Of a stretch of DNA of 64,000 nt, positions 49,019-57,283 are shown in pieces (position 1 is the stretch's first letter; each line of letters opens with the position of its first letter). Where the stretch lies: positions 806,001 to 870,000 of the forward strand of contig OY763929.1 in assembly GCA_963667675.1 (NCBI GenBank), read 5' to 3'. The position numbers and the translations under genes are program-made. Under the pieces are notes generated by a model. That model was not told where the DNA came from. It saw nothing but the letters and a program-made list of their open reading frames with translations, and ran no database searches. Origin of the DNA: G963667675 sp963667675 (GTDB lineage: Bacteria > Chloroflexota > Dehalococcoidia > Lucifugimonadales > UBA3495).

Positions 49019-50146
49019 ATGCGGCAAGCCGCCTTTGTTTACGACGACGCCCTCTCGCGTCACCATCTGCGCAGCGACCACCCCATGCGGCCGGTGCGCT
49101 TGCATTACACCTGCGAACTGCTGCGGGCCTACGGCGCTTTCGACCTGGCGGCCTCGGCCATGACGCCGCCCCGGGCTGCAACCGAGGAAGAACTAAAGTG
49201 GCTGCACGGCGCCGAATACATTTCGGCGGTGCGGAGCTTCAGCCTGGGCCTGGCCGGGTACGACCCGCGGCGGTTTAATTTCTCGGCCGGCGGCGACAAT
49301 CCGACGTATCCTGGAATGTACGATGCGGCGGCGCTGAGCACTGGGGCCTCGCTGGCGGCGGCGGAGTTGGTGGCCGACGGCAAGGTCGACGCGGCCTTCA
49401 GCATTTCCGGCGGCTTGCACCACGCCGCGCCGGACCACGCTTCGGGGTTCTGCGTGTTCAACGACCCGGCGTTGGCGATACATTACCTGCTGCGCCGGGG
49501 GCTGCGGGTGGCCTACGTGGACATCGACGCCCATCACGGCGACGGGGTGCAGGAGGCCTTCTACGACGACGACCGGGTGCTGACCATATCCGTCCACGAG
49601 TCGGGGCAATACCTGTTTCCGGGGACGGGATTCGTGCAGGAACTGGGCACGGGCAGGGGCGCCGGGTATTCGGTGAACCTGCCCCTGTACCCGTACACCG
49701 GGGACGAGGTCTACCTGGAAAGTTTCCACGCGGTGGTCCCGCCGCTGCTGCGGGCCTTCGCCCCCGACGTGCTGGTGACCCAACTGGGTATCGACAGCTA
49801 TCACACCGACCCGCTTACCCATCTGCAACTCACCACGCGTGGGTTCGTGGAGGCGGTGGCGACGTTCTCGCAGATGGGCATCCCCTGGCTGGCCCTGGGA
49901 GGCGGAGGGTACGACGTGATGGCGGTGGCGAGGGCGTGGACGCTGGCCTACGGGGTCATGCTGGGAGTGGAGTGGCCCGACGCCATCCCGGATTCTTTTG
50001 CCCGGCAATATGGAGTTGCCAAGCTGCGGGACTCGACCGCGCCGGAAGCGCCGCAGCACATTGCGCGGGACGCGCGGAGTTACGTGGAGGAGCGGGTAGC
50101 CGAGGTGAAGGAGAAGGTGTTTCCCGCGCACGGGCTGGAGGGTTAG
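49019..50146 (+). CDS. Histone deacetylase family protein (AcuC-like)
   Basis: 375 residues. The zinc deacetylase motifs are complete: GGLHHAAPDHASGFCVFND with the catalytic His pair, VDIDAHHGDGVQEAFYDD with zinc ligands, LGIDSYHTDPLTHL with the second Asp, and LGGGGYDV. Bacterial members deacetylate proteins (acetyl-CoA synthetase) or polyamines. AAGGA lies 8 bases before the ATG. C-terminus AEVKEKVFPAHGLEG matches AcuC relatives. Confidence 0.94.
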   Translation: MRQAAFVYDDALSRHHLRSDHPMRPVRLHYTCELLRAYGAFDLAASAMTPPRAATEEELKWLHGAEYISAVRSFSLGLAGYDPRRFNFSAGGDNPTYPGMYDAAALSTGASLAAAELVADGKVDAAFSISGGLHHAAPDHASGFCVFNDPALAIHYLLRRGLRVAYVDIDAHHGDGVQEAFYDDDRVLTISVHESGQYLFPGTGFVQELGTGRGAGYSVNLPLYPYTGDEVYLESFHAVVPPLLRAFAPDVLVTQLGIDSYHTDPLTHLQLTTRGFVEAVATFSQMGIPWLALGGGGYDVMAVARAWTLAYGVMLGVEWPDAIPDSFARQYGVAKLRDSTAPEAPQHIARDARSYVEERVAEVKEKVFPAHGLEG

Positions 50147-50199
50147 GCCCTTCGAGAGCCTCATGGTGAACGGGTGGGGGGCGCTGATGATCCTTGACG

Positions 50200-50249
50200 C
50201 CGGCTGTCCGTTCGCCCTGAGGGAAATTGAAGGGCGAACGGATAGCCGG
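50200..50249. repeat. Palindromic repeat with 19-base arms after the deacetylase gene
   Basis: Arms 50200-50218 and 50231-50249 are complementary except one G-U type position, around a 12-base loop (GAGGGAAATTGA read on the plus strand). The core CCGTTCGCCCTGAGGGAAAT recurs at 52517 and 56503. It could act as a bidirectional terminator between the deacetylase gene and the convergent BrnA gene. Confidence 0.8.
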
Positions 50250-50286
50250 CGTTGCAGCCAGCGCGGTGTGTGACGCCGGAGTCGGT

Positions 50287-50598
50287 CTACCGCTGAAAAA
50301 TAGTCCGGCGCAGCAATTCGTTTAGCCGGGTCTGCCAGCCGGGGCCGGTGGACCGGAGATGGGCTGTTATGTCCGCGTCCAGCCTCAGTGTTATTCGCTC
50401 TTTGACCGGAGCCTTCTGTTTGCCGCGCCTCCGTAGTGAATACTCGACCAACTCAGGATGTACCTCCGCGGCGGGCCGGGCGCGGGCGAACCAATCGTCG
50501 TCCAACTCCGGCGCGTCGGGGTCCAGGGCGATGCCCCTGTTGATCTCCAACTCTTCCTCAGGAGTTGGGCTGATGTGAGTGGGCTTAAGCTTGGGCAT
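50287..50598 (-). CDS. BrnA-type antitoxin
   Basis: 103 residues. Start MPKLKPTHISPTPEEELE, middle DPDAPELDDDWFARARPAAE, then a ribbon-helix-helix-like end KERITLRLDADITAHLRSTG and WQTRLNELLRR, as in BrnA. It binds BrnT and the operon promoter. Its start overlaps the BrnT 3' end by 14 bases. The frame is open to 50712 but only inside the toxin gene. Confidence 0.88.
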   Translation of the reverse strand: MPKLKPTHISPTPEEELEINRGIALDPDAPELDDDWFARARPAAEVHPELVEYSLRRRGKQKAPVKERITLRLDADITAHLRSTGPGWQTRLNELLRRTIFQR

Positions 50599-50863
50599 AT
50601 TGCCTAATCTCCCTGGAATTGGCCTTGCGCAGGCTGATAATGCGGCACTTGCCGCCCCGCATGGTATAGACCACGTAGTGCAGCCGGTCGCCGATGTATC
50701 CCAAGGCAACATAGCGGGCTTCTCCGCGCCGGGGACTTGGCGAGATGGCGGCGGTCTGCCACTCGAATATCTCCATGTCCAAGAAGTCGACGCCGTTATG
50801 CTTCGCTAGGTTGTCTTGGCGCTTGGCCTCATCCCATTCGTACTCGATGCCCTTATTGTACAG
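50585..50863 (-). CDS. BrnT-type toxin, start codon unclear
   Basis: Translation from 50863 gives about 92 residues: GIEYEWDEAKRQDNLAKH, then NGVDFLDMEIFEWQ, RYVALGYIGDRLHYVVYTMR and GGKCRIISLRKANSREI, the full BrnT (RelE-fold RNase) profile. No ATG, GTG or TTG lies in frame before this N-terminus: a TGA closes the frame 6 bases before a CTG at 50861-50863. The only ATG (50782) would cut off the first about 27 residues with the conserved EWDEAK. Either CTG is used or the toxin has lost its start. Confidence 0.65.
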   Translation of the reverse strand: MYNKGIEYEWDEAKRQDNLAKHNGVDFLDMEIFEWQTAAISPSPRRGEARYVALGYIGDRLHYVVYTMRGGKCRIISLRKANSREIRQYAQA

Positions 50864-50920
50864 ACAATATCATGCTTTGTCAGGTCTGTCTGTCAGCCCA
50901 ACCAAGAGGCAATGACTGAA

Positions 50921-52318
50921 TTATGCCGAGGCGGCCCTCTCCTCGTCGTCGTACTCTTCAGGCATAACTACGAACTCGGGGTACGCCTCGATGTGCAGTT
51001 CGACGACATCCTGGCCCAGGCGTTCCGCTTCGGGCGACACCCTCAGACCCAGCGTCCGGTCCAATGCCAGCCAGATGAGGCCCGAGGCAGCGAACACGAA
51101 GGCCCCGATAGCGGCTATGCCCATTAGCTGTATGTCCCACTCGCCGCCCGCGGCGATGCACACCGCCAGCGTGCCCCAGATGCCGGCGAACAGGTGGGCG
51201 GGAATGGCCCCTACTACGTCGTCGAGCTTGACCATTTCCAGCAACTTCAGGCCCCCGGTGCACAGCAAGCCGCCGATGGCCCCGATGATGACCGCCCAGT
51301 AGTGGTCCACGATGTCGGGCCCGGCGGTGATGGAGACCAGCCCGGCGATGGCGCCGTTGAGGCCGGCGAAAAGGTCTATGCGGCCCAGGAGGGGACGGGA
51401 TATGGCGAGAGCGGCCATCACTCCGGCCGCCGCCGCCAGGTTGGTGTTGACCAGCACGTGGCTCATGGACACCGCGTCCAGCGCGCTGCCCAGGGCCAGT
51501 TGGGACCCGCCGTTGAAGCCGAACCAGCCAAGCCAGAGGATGAACACCCCCAGGGTCACCAGCAGCACGTTGGACGGCGGAGTGGGTCGTACTGACCCGT
51601 CGCGCCGGAACTTGCCCAGCCGCGGCCCGATAATCAACACGCCGGCCAGCGCCGCCCAGCCGCCGGTGCTATGGACGATGGTGGAGCCGGCAAAGTCCTG
51701 GAATCCCTGCTCGGCCAGCCAGCCGCCGCCCCAGGTCCAGGCTCCGACTATGGGATAAATGACTGCGGTAAGGGCCAGGGTGAACACGAAAAACATCCAC
51801 ATTTTGACCCTTTCGGCGATGGCGCCGGACACTATCGACGCCGCGGTGGCCACGAAGACCATCTGGAAGAACCAGTCGGACATGGAGGAATAGCCGCCCT
51901 TTACGACGTCGGCCACCTTCTCCGCCTGGCCGCCCACCAAGGCGGCCTCGGCGGCGCTAGCTCCGGGCAAGCCGTCGATGGAGCCGATGAAGCCGCCCAG
52001 CAAGTCGCCGTACATCAGCTTGTAGCCCAGGAAGAAGTAGGCCAGCCCGGCGATGGAATAGATGCCGATGTTCTTCAGGCAGATCATCGAGGCGTTCTTG
52101 GTGCGGACCGCGCCGGACTCCAGCATGGTGAACCCGGCGCACATCCACATCACCAGCGCGCCCCAAATCAGGAAGGCGAAGGTGTTTAAGACGAACTGGG
52201 TCTCGTCGTCGACGCCCGCGGCCTGGGCAATGGCCGGGCGGGCGAGGATAGCCCCAATAGTAATGATACCGGCTATCAGCGTAATGGCGATTCGGTTGCG
52301 GTTGGCGAGTATGTTCAT
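50921..52318 (-). CDS. amt: Ammonium transporter
   Basis: 465 residues with a signal-like N-terminus (IAITLIAGIITIGAILARPA) and eleven membrane helices of the Amt/Rh family. GALVMWMCAGFTMLESGAVR, FVATAASIVSGAIAER, STIVHSTGGWAALAGVLIIG, WLGWFGFNGGS and the second twin-His region IPAHLFAGIWGTLAVC are diagnostic. Moves ammonium across the inner membrane. Start ATG 52318 is preferred to GTG 52375 because the signal peptide begins there. No glnK/PII gene adjoins it, unlike most amt loci. The C-terminal tail is acidic (EEYDDEERAASA). Confidence 0.94.
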   Translation of the reverse strand: MNILANRNRIAITLIAGIITIGAILARPAIAQAAGVDDETQFVLNTFAFLIWGALVMWMCAGFTMLESGAVRTKNASMICLKNIGIYSIAGLAYFFLGYKLMYGDLLGGFIGSIDGLPGASAAEAALVGGQAEKVADVVKGGYSSMSDWFFQMVFVATAASIVSGAIAERVKMWMFFVFTLALTAVIYPIVGAWTWGGGWLAEQGFQDFAGSTIVHSTGGWAALAGVLIIGPRLGKFRRDGSVRPTPPSNVLLVTLGVFILWLGWFGFNGGSQLALGSALDAVSMSHVLVNTNLAAAAGVMAALAISRPLLGRIDLFAGLNGAIAGLVSITAGPDIVDHYWAVIIGAIGGLLCTGGLKLLEMVKLDDVVGAIPAHLFAGIWGTLAVCIAAGGEWDIQLMGIAAIGAFVFAASGLIWLALDRTLGLRVSPEAERLGQDVVELHIEAYPEFVVMPEEYDDEERAASA

Positions 52319-52434
52319 AGGCCCTCGCAGGATATGAATTAACCCGTTTGCGGGAAATCCGCGGTTGAAGTCCACGGTTGTGGTTCGGCTCTATTTTTCA
52401 CCAACCCGCCGGGATTTGCAAGGGGTGGGGGCGG

Positions 52435-52745
52435 GGTTGAAGAGCCAGGAGTTGCGAGACTCCCGCCCCCATCCAGTCATTCCCGCGGAGGCGGGAATCT
52501 CGCGCCCTGCCCCCATCCGTTCGCCCTGAGGGAAATCGAAGGGCCTCCAACAGTCCACTGTAGGGGTAGGCCTTGTGCCTACCCTAGCCCCGGCTGTAGA
52601 GGGTGCCTACCAGGGACGCCCCACCCGTCATCCTCGCGCAGGCGAGAATCTAAGACCCTTGGCGGCAGCCCGTCTTGAGCAAGCAATCCCCAACCGTTCT
52701 CAGTCCCTCATCCGCTCATGGTGAGCTTGTCGAACCATGGAAAGG
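52435..52745. repeat. Interspersed repeat block between amt and hsdS
   Basis: The gap 52319-52932 (614 bases) holds no convincing gene. It carries ATTCCCGCGGAGGCGGGAAT (near 52490, hairpin), the 28-base unit starting CCGTTCGCCCTGAGGG at 52517-52544, a TCATCCTCGCGCAGGCGAGA unit near 52629 and TCATGGTGAGCTTGTCGAAC near 52715. The 28-base unit is found identically and in the same orientation on the other side of the next two genes. Confidence 0.8.
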
Positions 52746-52932
52746 GTATTTTCAAACGCGCACCCTCGTGGAAGACCCGCCGCATCCCGCCCGTCATACG
52801 TCAGAATGCCCTCGAACCCAAGCGCAGTCCTATAAATCGCCATGACATATATGCGATACTCTACCCGGTGCTCAAGTCCCACACCCCTGCGCCCTCCACC
52901 ATCTACGCCAGTCATGTATCGAACCGAGGAAA

Positions 52933-54237
52933 ATGAAGCCAAAGGCTAAGCAGGACTACTTGGTCGTGCAGAAGGGGGCCAAGCCGGCGAAGCGAGACGG
53001 CTGGCGCGAGGTGCCATTCAGTGAAGCAGTGCAAATCAACCCTGCGGTACAACTTGAACGTGGCGCGGTTTACCCCTTCGTAGATATGGCAGCGGTGACT
53101 CCCGATTCAAGAAGCACTAGCTCTACTGGGGAGCGAGGCTTCAAGGGCAGCGGCTCCAGGTTCCAAAGCGGCGACACGCTCATGGCTCGCATTACTCCAT
53201 GCTTGGAGAACGGGAAAATCGCCCGCTATCAGGCCATGGGAGACAAACAGAAGGCTCACGGCTCAACTGAGTTCATAGTCATTCGTGGCCGTTCAGGCGT
53301 TACGGATAACGACTTCGCCTACTATCTAACTCAGTGGGAAGAAGTCCGCAACTACGCTATCGGCCAAATGACAGGCACTTCGGGGCGCCAAAGGGTCCCT
53401 GTGGATTGCCTAGACCATTTGGAAATCCCCCTCCCACCCCTCCCCGAACAGCAGGCCATCGCCCACATCCTCGGCACGCTGGACGACAAAATAGAGCTAA
53501 ACCGCCGCATGAACCAGACCCTTGAGGAAATGGCCCGCGCCATCTTCAAGTCCTGGTTCGTAGACTTTGACCCCGTCCGCGCCAAAATGGAAGGCCGCGA
53601 CGCCGGCCTGCCGCCCGACCTCGCCGCCCTCTTCCCCGACCGCCTAGTGGACTCGGAGCTTGGGCAAATCCCGGAGGGGTGGGCAGTGAAACCGTTGGGG
53701 GAAGTGATAGAGATTCACGATAATAAGCGCATTCCCTTGAACAATCGTCAGCGCGCAGAGCGGCAGGGTGCTTATCCTTACTATGGCGCCGCTGGCATCA
53801 TGGATTACGTTGATGACTATCTCTTTGATGGTGTCTACGTGCTGGTCGGAGAAGATGGCTCAGTTGTTAATGACGAGGGTTATCCAGTAGTGCAATATGT
53901 CTGGGGGCAGTTTTGGGTCAACAACCATGCTCATGTACTTCGCGCTAAGCATGGTGTTGGCCTAGAGCAACTCTATTTGTTCCTCAAACAAACCAACATC
54001 GTGCCTTATGTGACAGGAGCAGTTCAACCAAAGCTCAGTCAGACGAATCTTTGCTCCGTTCCCTTTTCGCTTCCAAGTCAAGCTGTTAGTTTAGCCTTTG
54101 CAGATATAGCGGGCTCACTATTTCAACAAATACGCCGCATAGCCGATGAATCGCACACTTTGGCCGCGCAGCGGGATACGCTACTGCCGAGGTTGGTGAG
54201 CGGGGAAATATTCTTACCGTGCCTAAGAGGGGATTAA
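52933..54237 (+). CDS. hsdS: Type I restriction specificity subunit HsdS, orphan
   Basis: 434 residues with two target-recognition domains (about 20-165 and 240-395), each followed by the conserved helical spacer: LPPLPEQQAIAHILGTLDDK with NRRMNQTLEEMARAIFKSWF centrally, and ADESHTLAAQRDTLLPRLVS at the end. It should bind a bipartite DNA site. No hsdM or hsdR lies on either side in this window. Instead the stop (TAA) shares one base with the ATG of the next gene, so HsdS is made together with a non-HsdM partner. GC falls in the second half of the gene, matching the next gene. Confidence 0.92.
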   Translation: MKPKAKQDYLVVQKGAKPAKRDGWREVPFSEAVQINPAVQLERGAVYPFVDMAAVTPDSRSTSSTGERGFKGSGSRFQSGDTLMARITPCLENGKIARYQAMGDKQKAHGSTEFIVIRGRSGVTDNDFAYYLTQWEEVRNYAIGQMTGTSGRQRVPVDCLDHLEIPLPPLPEQQAIAHILGTLDDKIELNRRMNQTLEEMARAIFKSWFVDFDPVRAKMEGRDAGLPPDLAALFPDRLVDSELGQIPEGWAVKPLGEVIEIHDNKRIPLNNRQRAERQGAYPYYGAAGIMDYVDDYLFDGVYVLVGEDGSVVNDEGYPVVQYVWGQFWVNNHAHVLRAKHGVGLEQLYLFLKQTNIVPYVTGAVQPKLSQTNLCSVPFSLPSQAVSLAFADIAGSLFQQIRRIADESHTLAAQRDTLLPRLVSGEIFLPCLRGD

Positions 54238-56195
54238 TGCTTACCGACACGCTTACAAGTCTTGCAATCCTGAAGGTGAACATTGATCAAGGTAAAGATT
54301 ATCTTGACTACCTCCGGCCTTTCATTCTTCAGGTCCTTGTAGAAGAGAAACCAGACGAAATCTCAGATACCGTCATTAGCAACCTGATAAGAGCGCGATT
54401 TGGATTGGAAATCCCGGACGGCACTGTTCATATAGTCTTGAGACGCTTATCTAGGGCATATCCAATCAAGAGAGAACGCGGTGTATATCGTATAACAGGC
54501 CACATACCTGACCCTGGTATATCAGCCAAGCAAGTGGAAGCAAAGCGCCATGTTGACGCAGTTGTAAATGGGCTGATGGAATTCTCATCTGGCTCGTTGA
54601 AGCCCTTCTCTGACAGAGACCGTACTGAAGCATCGATACGCACGTTTCTGGCTAATTTCAATGTATCGTGTTTGCGTGCCTACCGGAGGGGAACAGCAAT
54701 TCCAGACCTCACCGACCAACAAGATACCGATATCGTACTGGTCAGTAAGTACGCCATACATCTCCAGAAAACCAATCCAGAGAGGTTTGACAGTTTTATG
54801 ATCATGGTGCAAGGGCACATGCTCGCTAATGCCCTGCTTTGCCCTGACCTAAGTCATGTGTCCGACCACTATAAGCAAGTAGCATTTTATTTAGATACGC
54901 CATTGCTTGTGCAACTCCTCGGTCTTGAAGGTAATGCCAAGCAAGATGCTGTTACACAGCTACTTCGCTTGTTAAAGAACCTGGATGGTAAGGTACAAGC
55001 ATTTTCTCATTCTCGCGATGAGTTGAGAGGGGTAATCCAAGCCGCCGCGATGAACTTGGAAATCCCTGATGGGAAAAGCCCCGTAGTCATAGAAGCGCGA
55101 AGGTCAGGGACTACAAAGTCCGACCTGCTTCTAGTTACAGAGCAAGTAGATAACCACCTTAACAAGGCTGGCATAGAGATAACTACCACTCCTAGATATA
55201 CTGAGTCTTACCAGATAGACGAACAAACATTCGAAGATATCCTCGCTGACGAGGTTTCCTACTCCAATCCTCGCGCTATGCTGAATGACATTAACTCTGT
55301 CCGAAGCATCTACGTTCTACGGAAGAACCTATCACCACCTTCACTAGAGAAATCCCGAGCTGTTCTGGTTACGAGCAACACCGGGTTCGCTGATGCGGCA
55401 TGGAGGTATGAGCAGCAATTCCAGAACAATAGAGGCCCTAGAGAGGTATCAACCGTTATAGGCGATCTCACCTTAGCTAACTTAGCGTGGCTAAAGGCGC
55501 CATTGGGAGCTACAACTCTCCCCAGCAGCGAAATAATTGCCTTGGCATACGCTGCTCTTGAACCTTCAAGGACGTTGCTAGACAAATATTTGGCAGAAAT
55601 TGACCGACTGGAGCAACAAGGTGATATCTCCCCAAGAGACCATCAATTGCTCCGAAGTAGTCCAATGGCGTATGACGAGTTGGTTGCCCTAACTCTAGGC
55701 GACGAGACAACTTTGACCGAGGAAACGGTTAAAGAGACTCTGGACCGGATTTCTAGAGAGATCAAGGAAGAGGAAAGTGGAATGCTGGTCGCAGAGCAGA
55801 GTGCGCATCGGATAACCCAAGAGAAACTGAAAGAATCGCTTCAATTCAACAGAGACGTCCGGGAGCGGATTTACTGGCAATGCCACAGGAGGGCCGCGTT
55901 GTGGGCTAATGTAGCCGCTGTTCTAATTGGGGTCCTATTGATTGGCGATTTAGTAGCTGGCTTCATGGTATGGATATTTAATGGAACGTATATTGCGCTA
56001 GCTGTTGCTTCTCCCATTGCAATCGTCGCTGGGATATTGACACTGGTAAGCCGATGGTTTGGGATTTCGGTTATGGAGTTCCGTAGACGTGTACGAGAGT
56101 GGCTCTTTGATAGATTTCGTAAGCAGCAATCAAACACCACTGGCATTGAACTGAGGGGCGATACAGCGATACAGAATGAACAAATCAGAGAATGA
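54237..56195 (+). CDS. Winged-helix-like / PIN-like / two-helix membrane protein coupled to hsdS
   Basis: 652 residues, unlike any family I can name. Residues 35-90 resemble a winged helix (SNLIRARFGLEIPDGTVHIV then ERGVYRITGHI). Residues 215-400 look like a PIN-type RNase: VAFYLDTPLLVQLLGL (Asp220), SHSRDELRGVI (Glu262), a further Asp at 351 and LVTSNTGFADAAWRY (Asp386). Residues 495-545 are coiled coil, then two membrane helices (about 553-579 and 584-606) and a basic tail. The ATG overlaps the hsdS stop (TAATG) with AGAGGGG upstream. Clearly AT-richer than the chromosome, so probably acquired. PIN assignment is by eye. Confidence 0.7.
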   Translation: MLTDTLTSLAILKVNIDQGKDYLDYLRPFILQVLVEEKPDEISDTVISNLIRARFGLEIPDGTVHIVLRRLSRAYPIKRERGVYRITGHIPDPGISAKQVEAKRHVDAVVNGLMEFSSGSLKPFSDRDRTEASIRTFLANFNVSCLRAYRRGTAIPDLTDQQDTDIVLVSKYAIHLQKTNPERFDSFMIMVQGHMLANALLCPDLSHVSDHYKQVAFYLDTPLLVQLLGLEGNAKQDAVTQLLRLLKNLDGKVQAFSHSRDELRGVIQAAAMNLEIPDGKSPVVIEARRSGTTKSDLLLVTEQVDNHLNKAGIEITTTPRYTESYQIDEQTFEDILADEVSYSNPRAMLNDINSVRSIYVLRKNLSPPSLEKSRAVLVTSNTGFADAAWRYEQQFQNNRGPREVSTVIGDLTLANLAWLKAPLGATTLPSSEIIALAYAALEPSRTLLDKYLAEIDRLEQQGDISPRDHQLLRSSPMAYDELVALTLGDETTLTEETVKETLDRISREIKEEESGMLVAEQSAHRITQEKLKESLQFNRDVRERIYWQCHRRAALWANVAAVLIGVLLIGDLVAGFMVWIFNGTYIALAVASPIAIVAGILTLVSRWFGISVMEFRRRVREWLFDRFRKQQSNTTGIELRGDTAIQNEQIRE

Positions 56196-56239
56196 CGCAT
56201 GACTGCCCTCACTGAAGCGGACGTTGAGCATGCAACCCT

Positions 56240-56560
56240 AGGTTGGCAGGTGGCGCGGCTGGTATATCGCGCCGGGCGTAGGGGCGGTTCGCGAACCGCC
56301 CCTGCACCGGAATCATGCAGGATCCTTGATGTGTCACCAATTGGACCGCCGCCACAACCCGGCCATCCATCATAATTGCCCAACCCGTAGGGGCAACCCT
56401 TGTGGTTGCCCTCGCCTCGGTCAGGGCGCCCACAAGGGGCGCCCCTACGTTGGGCGCTGCCCCATGGCCTGATACCAGGAAGCGGCCAACCCTGCCACAC
56501 CCCCGTTCGCCCTGAGGGAAATCGAAGGGCTTGTCGAATCACTCGAACGGACGAACCGAC
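56240..56560. repeat. Interspersed repeat block after the hsdS module
   Basis: The gap 56196-56820 (625 bases) holds no convincing gene. It contains AGGGGCGGTTCGCGAACCGC (near 56278, strong palindrome), paired GTAGGGGCAACC...GGGCGCCCCTAC units (56389-56450) and the 28-base CCGTTCGCCCTGAGGG unit at 56503-56530 identical to 52517-52544. TGACATTTCGCGCTTGCGCA lies near 56638. Confidence 0.8.
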
Positions 56561-56820
56561 TGCCGGGGAAACCGCCCCCATCCTGTCTATCCCATGAATC
56601 CCGTGAATCACAGTTCAGACCACCCACCCCCCAACCTACTGACATTTCGCGCTTGCGCACCCCCATGCCCCACCCCTATCCTGTAATCAGGCAGGTTTCA
56701 CCCCTGCCGAATCTAAAAACCGGCCACTGAGGCCCCATGGCTCTAAATGTCTCAAAATGGCACAGAAAAAAATAGTCCCGGCGCCTCCAACGCTCGCTGG
56801 CAGGCACAGGAGGAAATCCG

Positions 56821-57135
56821 ATGAACCTCAGCTCTCTACAGTCACGTGTCCGCGCCCTGCGCCGCAAAATGGCCAAACCCTATGCCCAGCTTATGATTCA
56901 GCGCATGACCGACGAAGTCTGCGACCAGTGGGCTGTCGCCAATGCCTTCAAGCGCACCCTCCCCTCTCCCTGGGAATTCGTGCGCAAGGTCGCCAAGGCA
57001 GGCTTCCGGCTCCCCACCTTCACCGGTGCGGTGCTCTACCTCGAAGGCTGCAACGGGAATCGAAAACAGCCCTATCCGGACTACCTCCTGCGCCTCCTCC
57101 TCCCCTGGGCCGCCTACAGCTACGCCGTGGACTGA
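56821..57135 (+). CDS. Small basic hypothetical protein, 104 residues
   Basis: Helical, Arg/Lys-rich N-terminus (LSSLQSRVRALRRKMAKPYA) and a Leu/Pro-rich end (DYLLRLLLPWAAYSYAVD). A perfect AGGAGG lies 8 bases before the ATG, which supports translation. I do not recognise it. It lies alone between the repeat block and the dnaJ promoter. Confidence 0.6.
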   Translation: MNLSSLQSRVRALRRKMAKPYAQLMIQRMTDEVCDQWAVANAFKRTLPSPWEFVRKVAKAGFRLPTFTGAVLYLEGCNGNRKQPYPDYLLRLLLPWAAYSYAVD

Positions 57136-57181
57136 AGACCGCCTTTCCCAGACCATCTCCTGATTTCCCATTGGCATAAAG

Positions 57182-57210
57182 TTGAGGGGTGTGGGTCGTT
57201 AGCCTATAAT
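57182..57210 (+). promoter_or_regulatory. Promoter for dnaJ-prmA
   Basis: TTGAGG (57182-57187), exactly 17 bases, and a perfect TATAAT (57205-57210). The leader is about 67 bases. No CIRCE or HAIR-like operator is seen. Confidence 0.7.
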
Positions 57211-57283
57211 AGTTTGGTTATAGCCGCGCCGGTCCGTGGTTAGGACCACTGGCGGCGGCGCTAGTCGCTTAAGGCGGTATTTG

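Noticed and set aside
52700..52942. 80-codon minus-strand frame in the amt-hsdS gap
   Set aside because: Its end is translated repeat DNA (VRQAHHER type) and it overlaps the hsdS start; at most a gene remnant.
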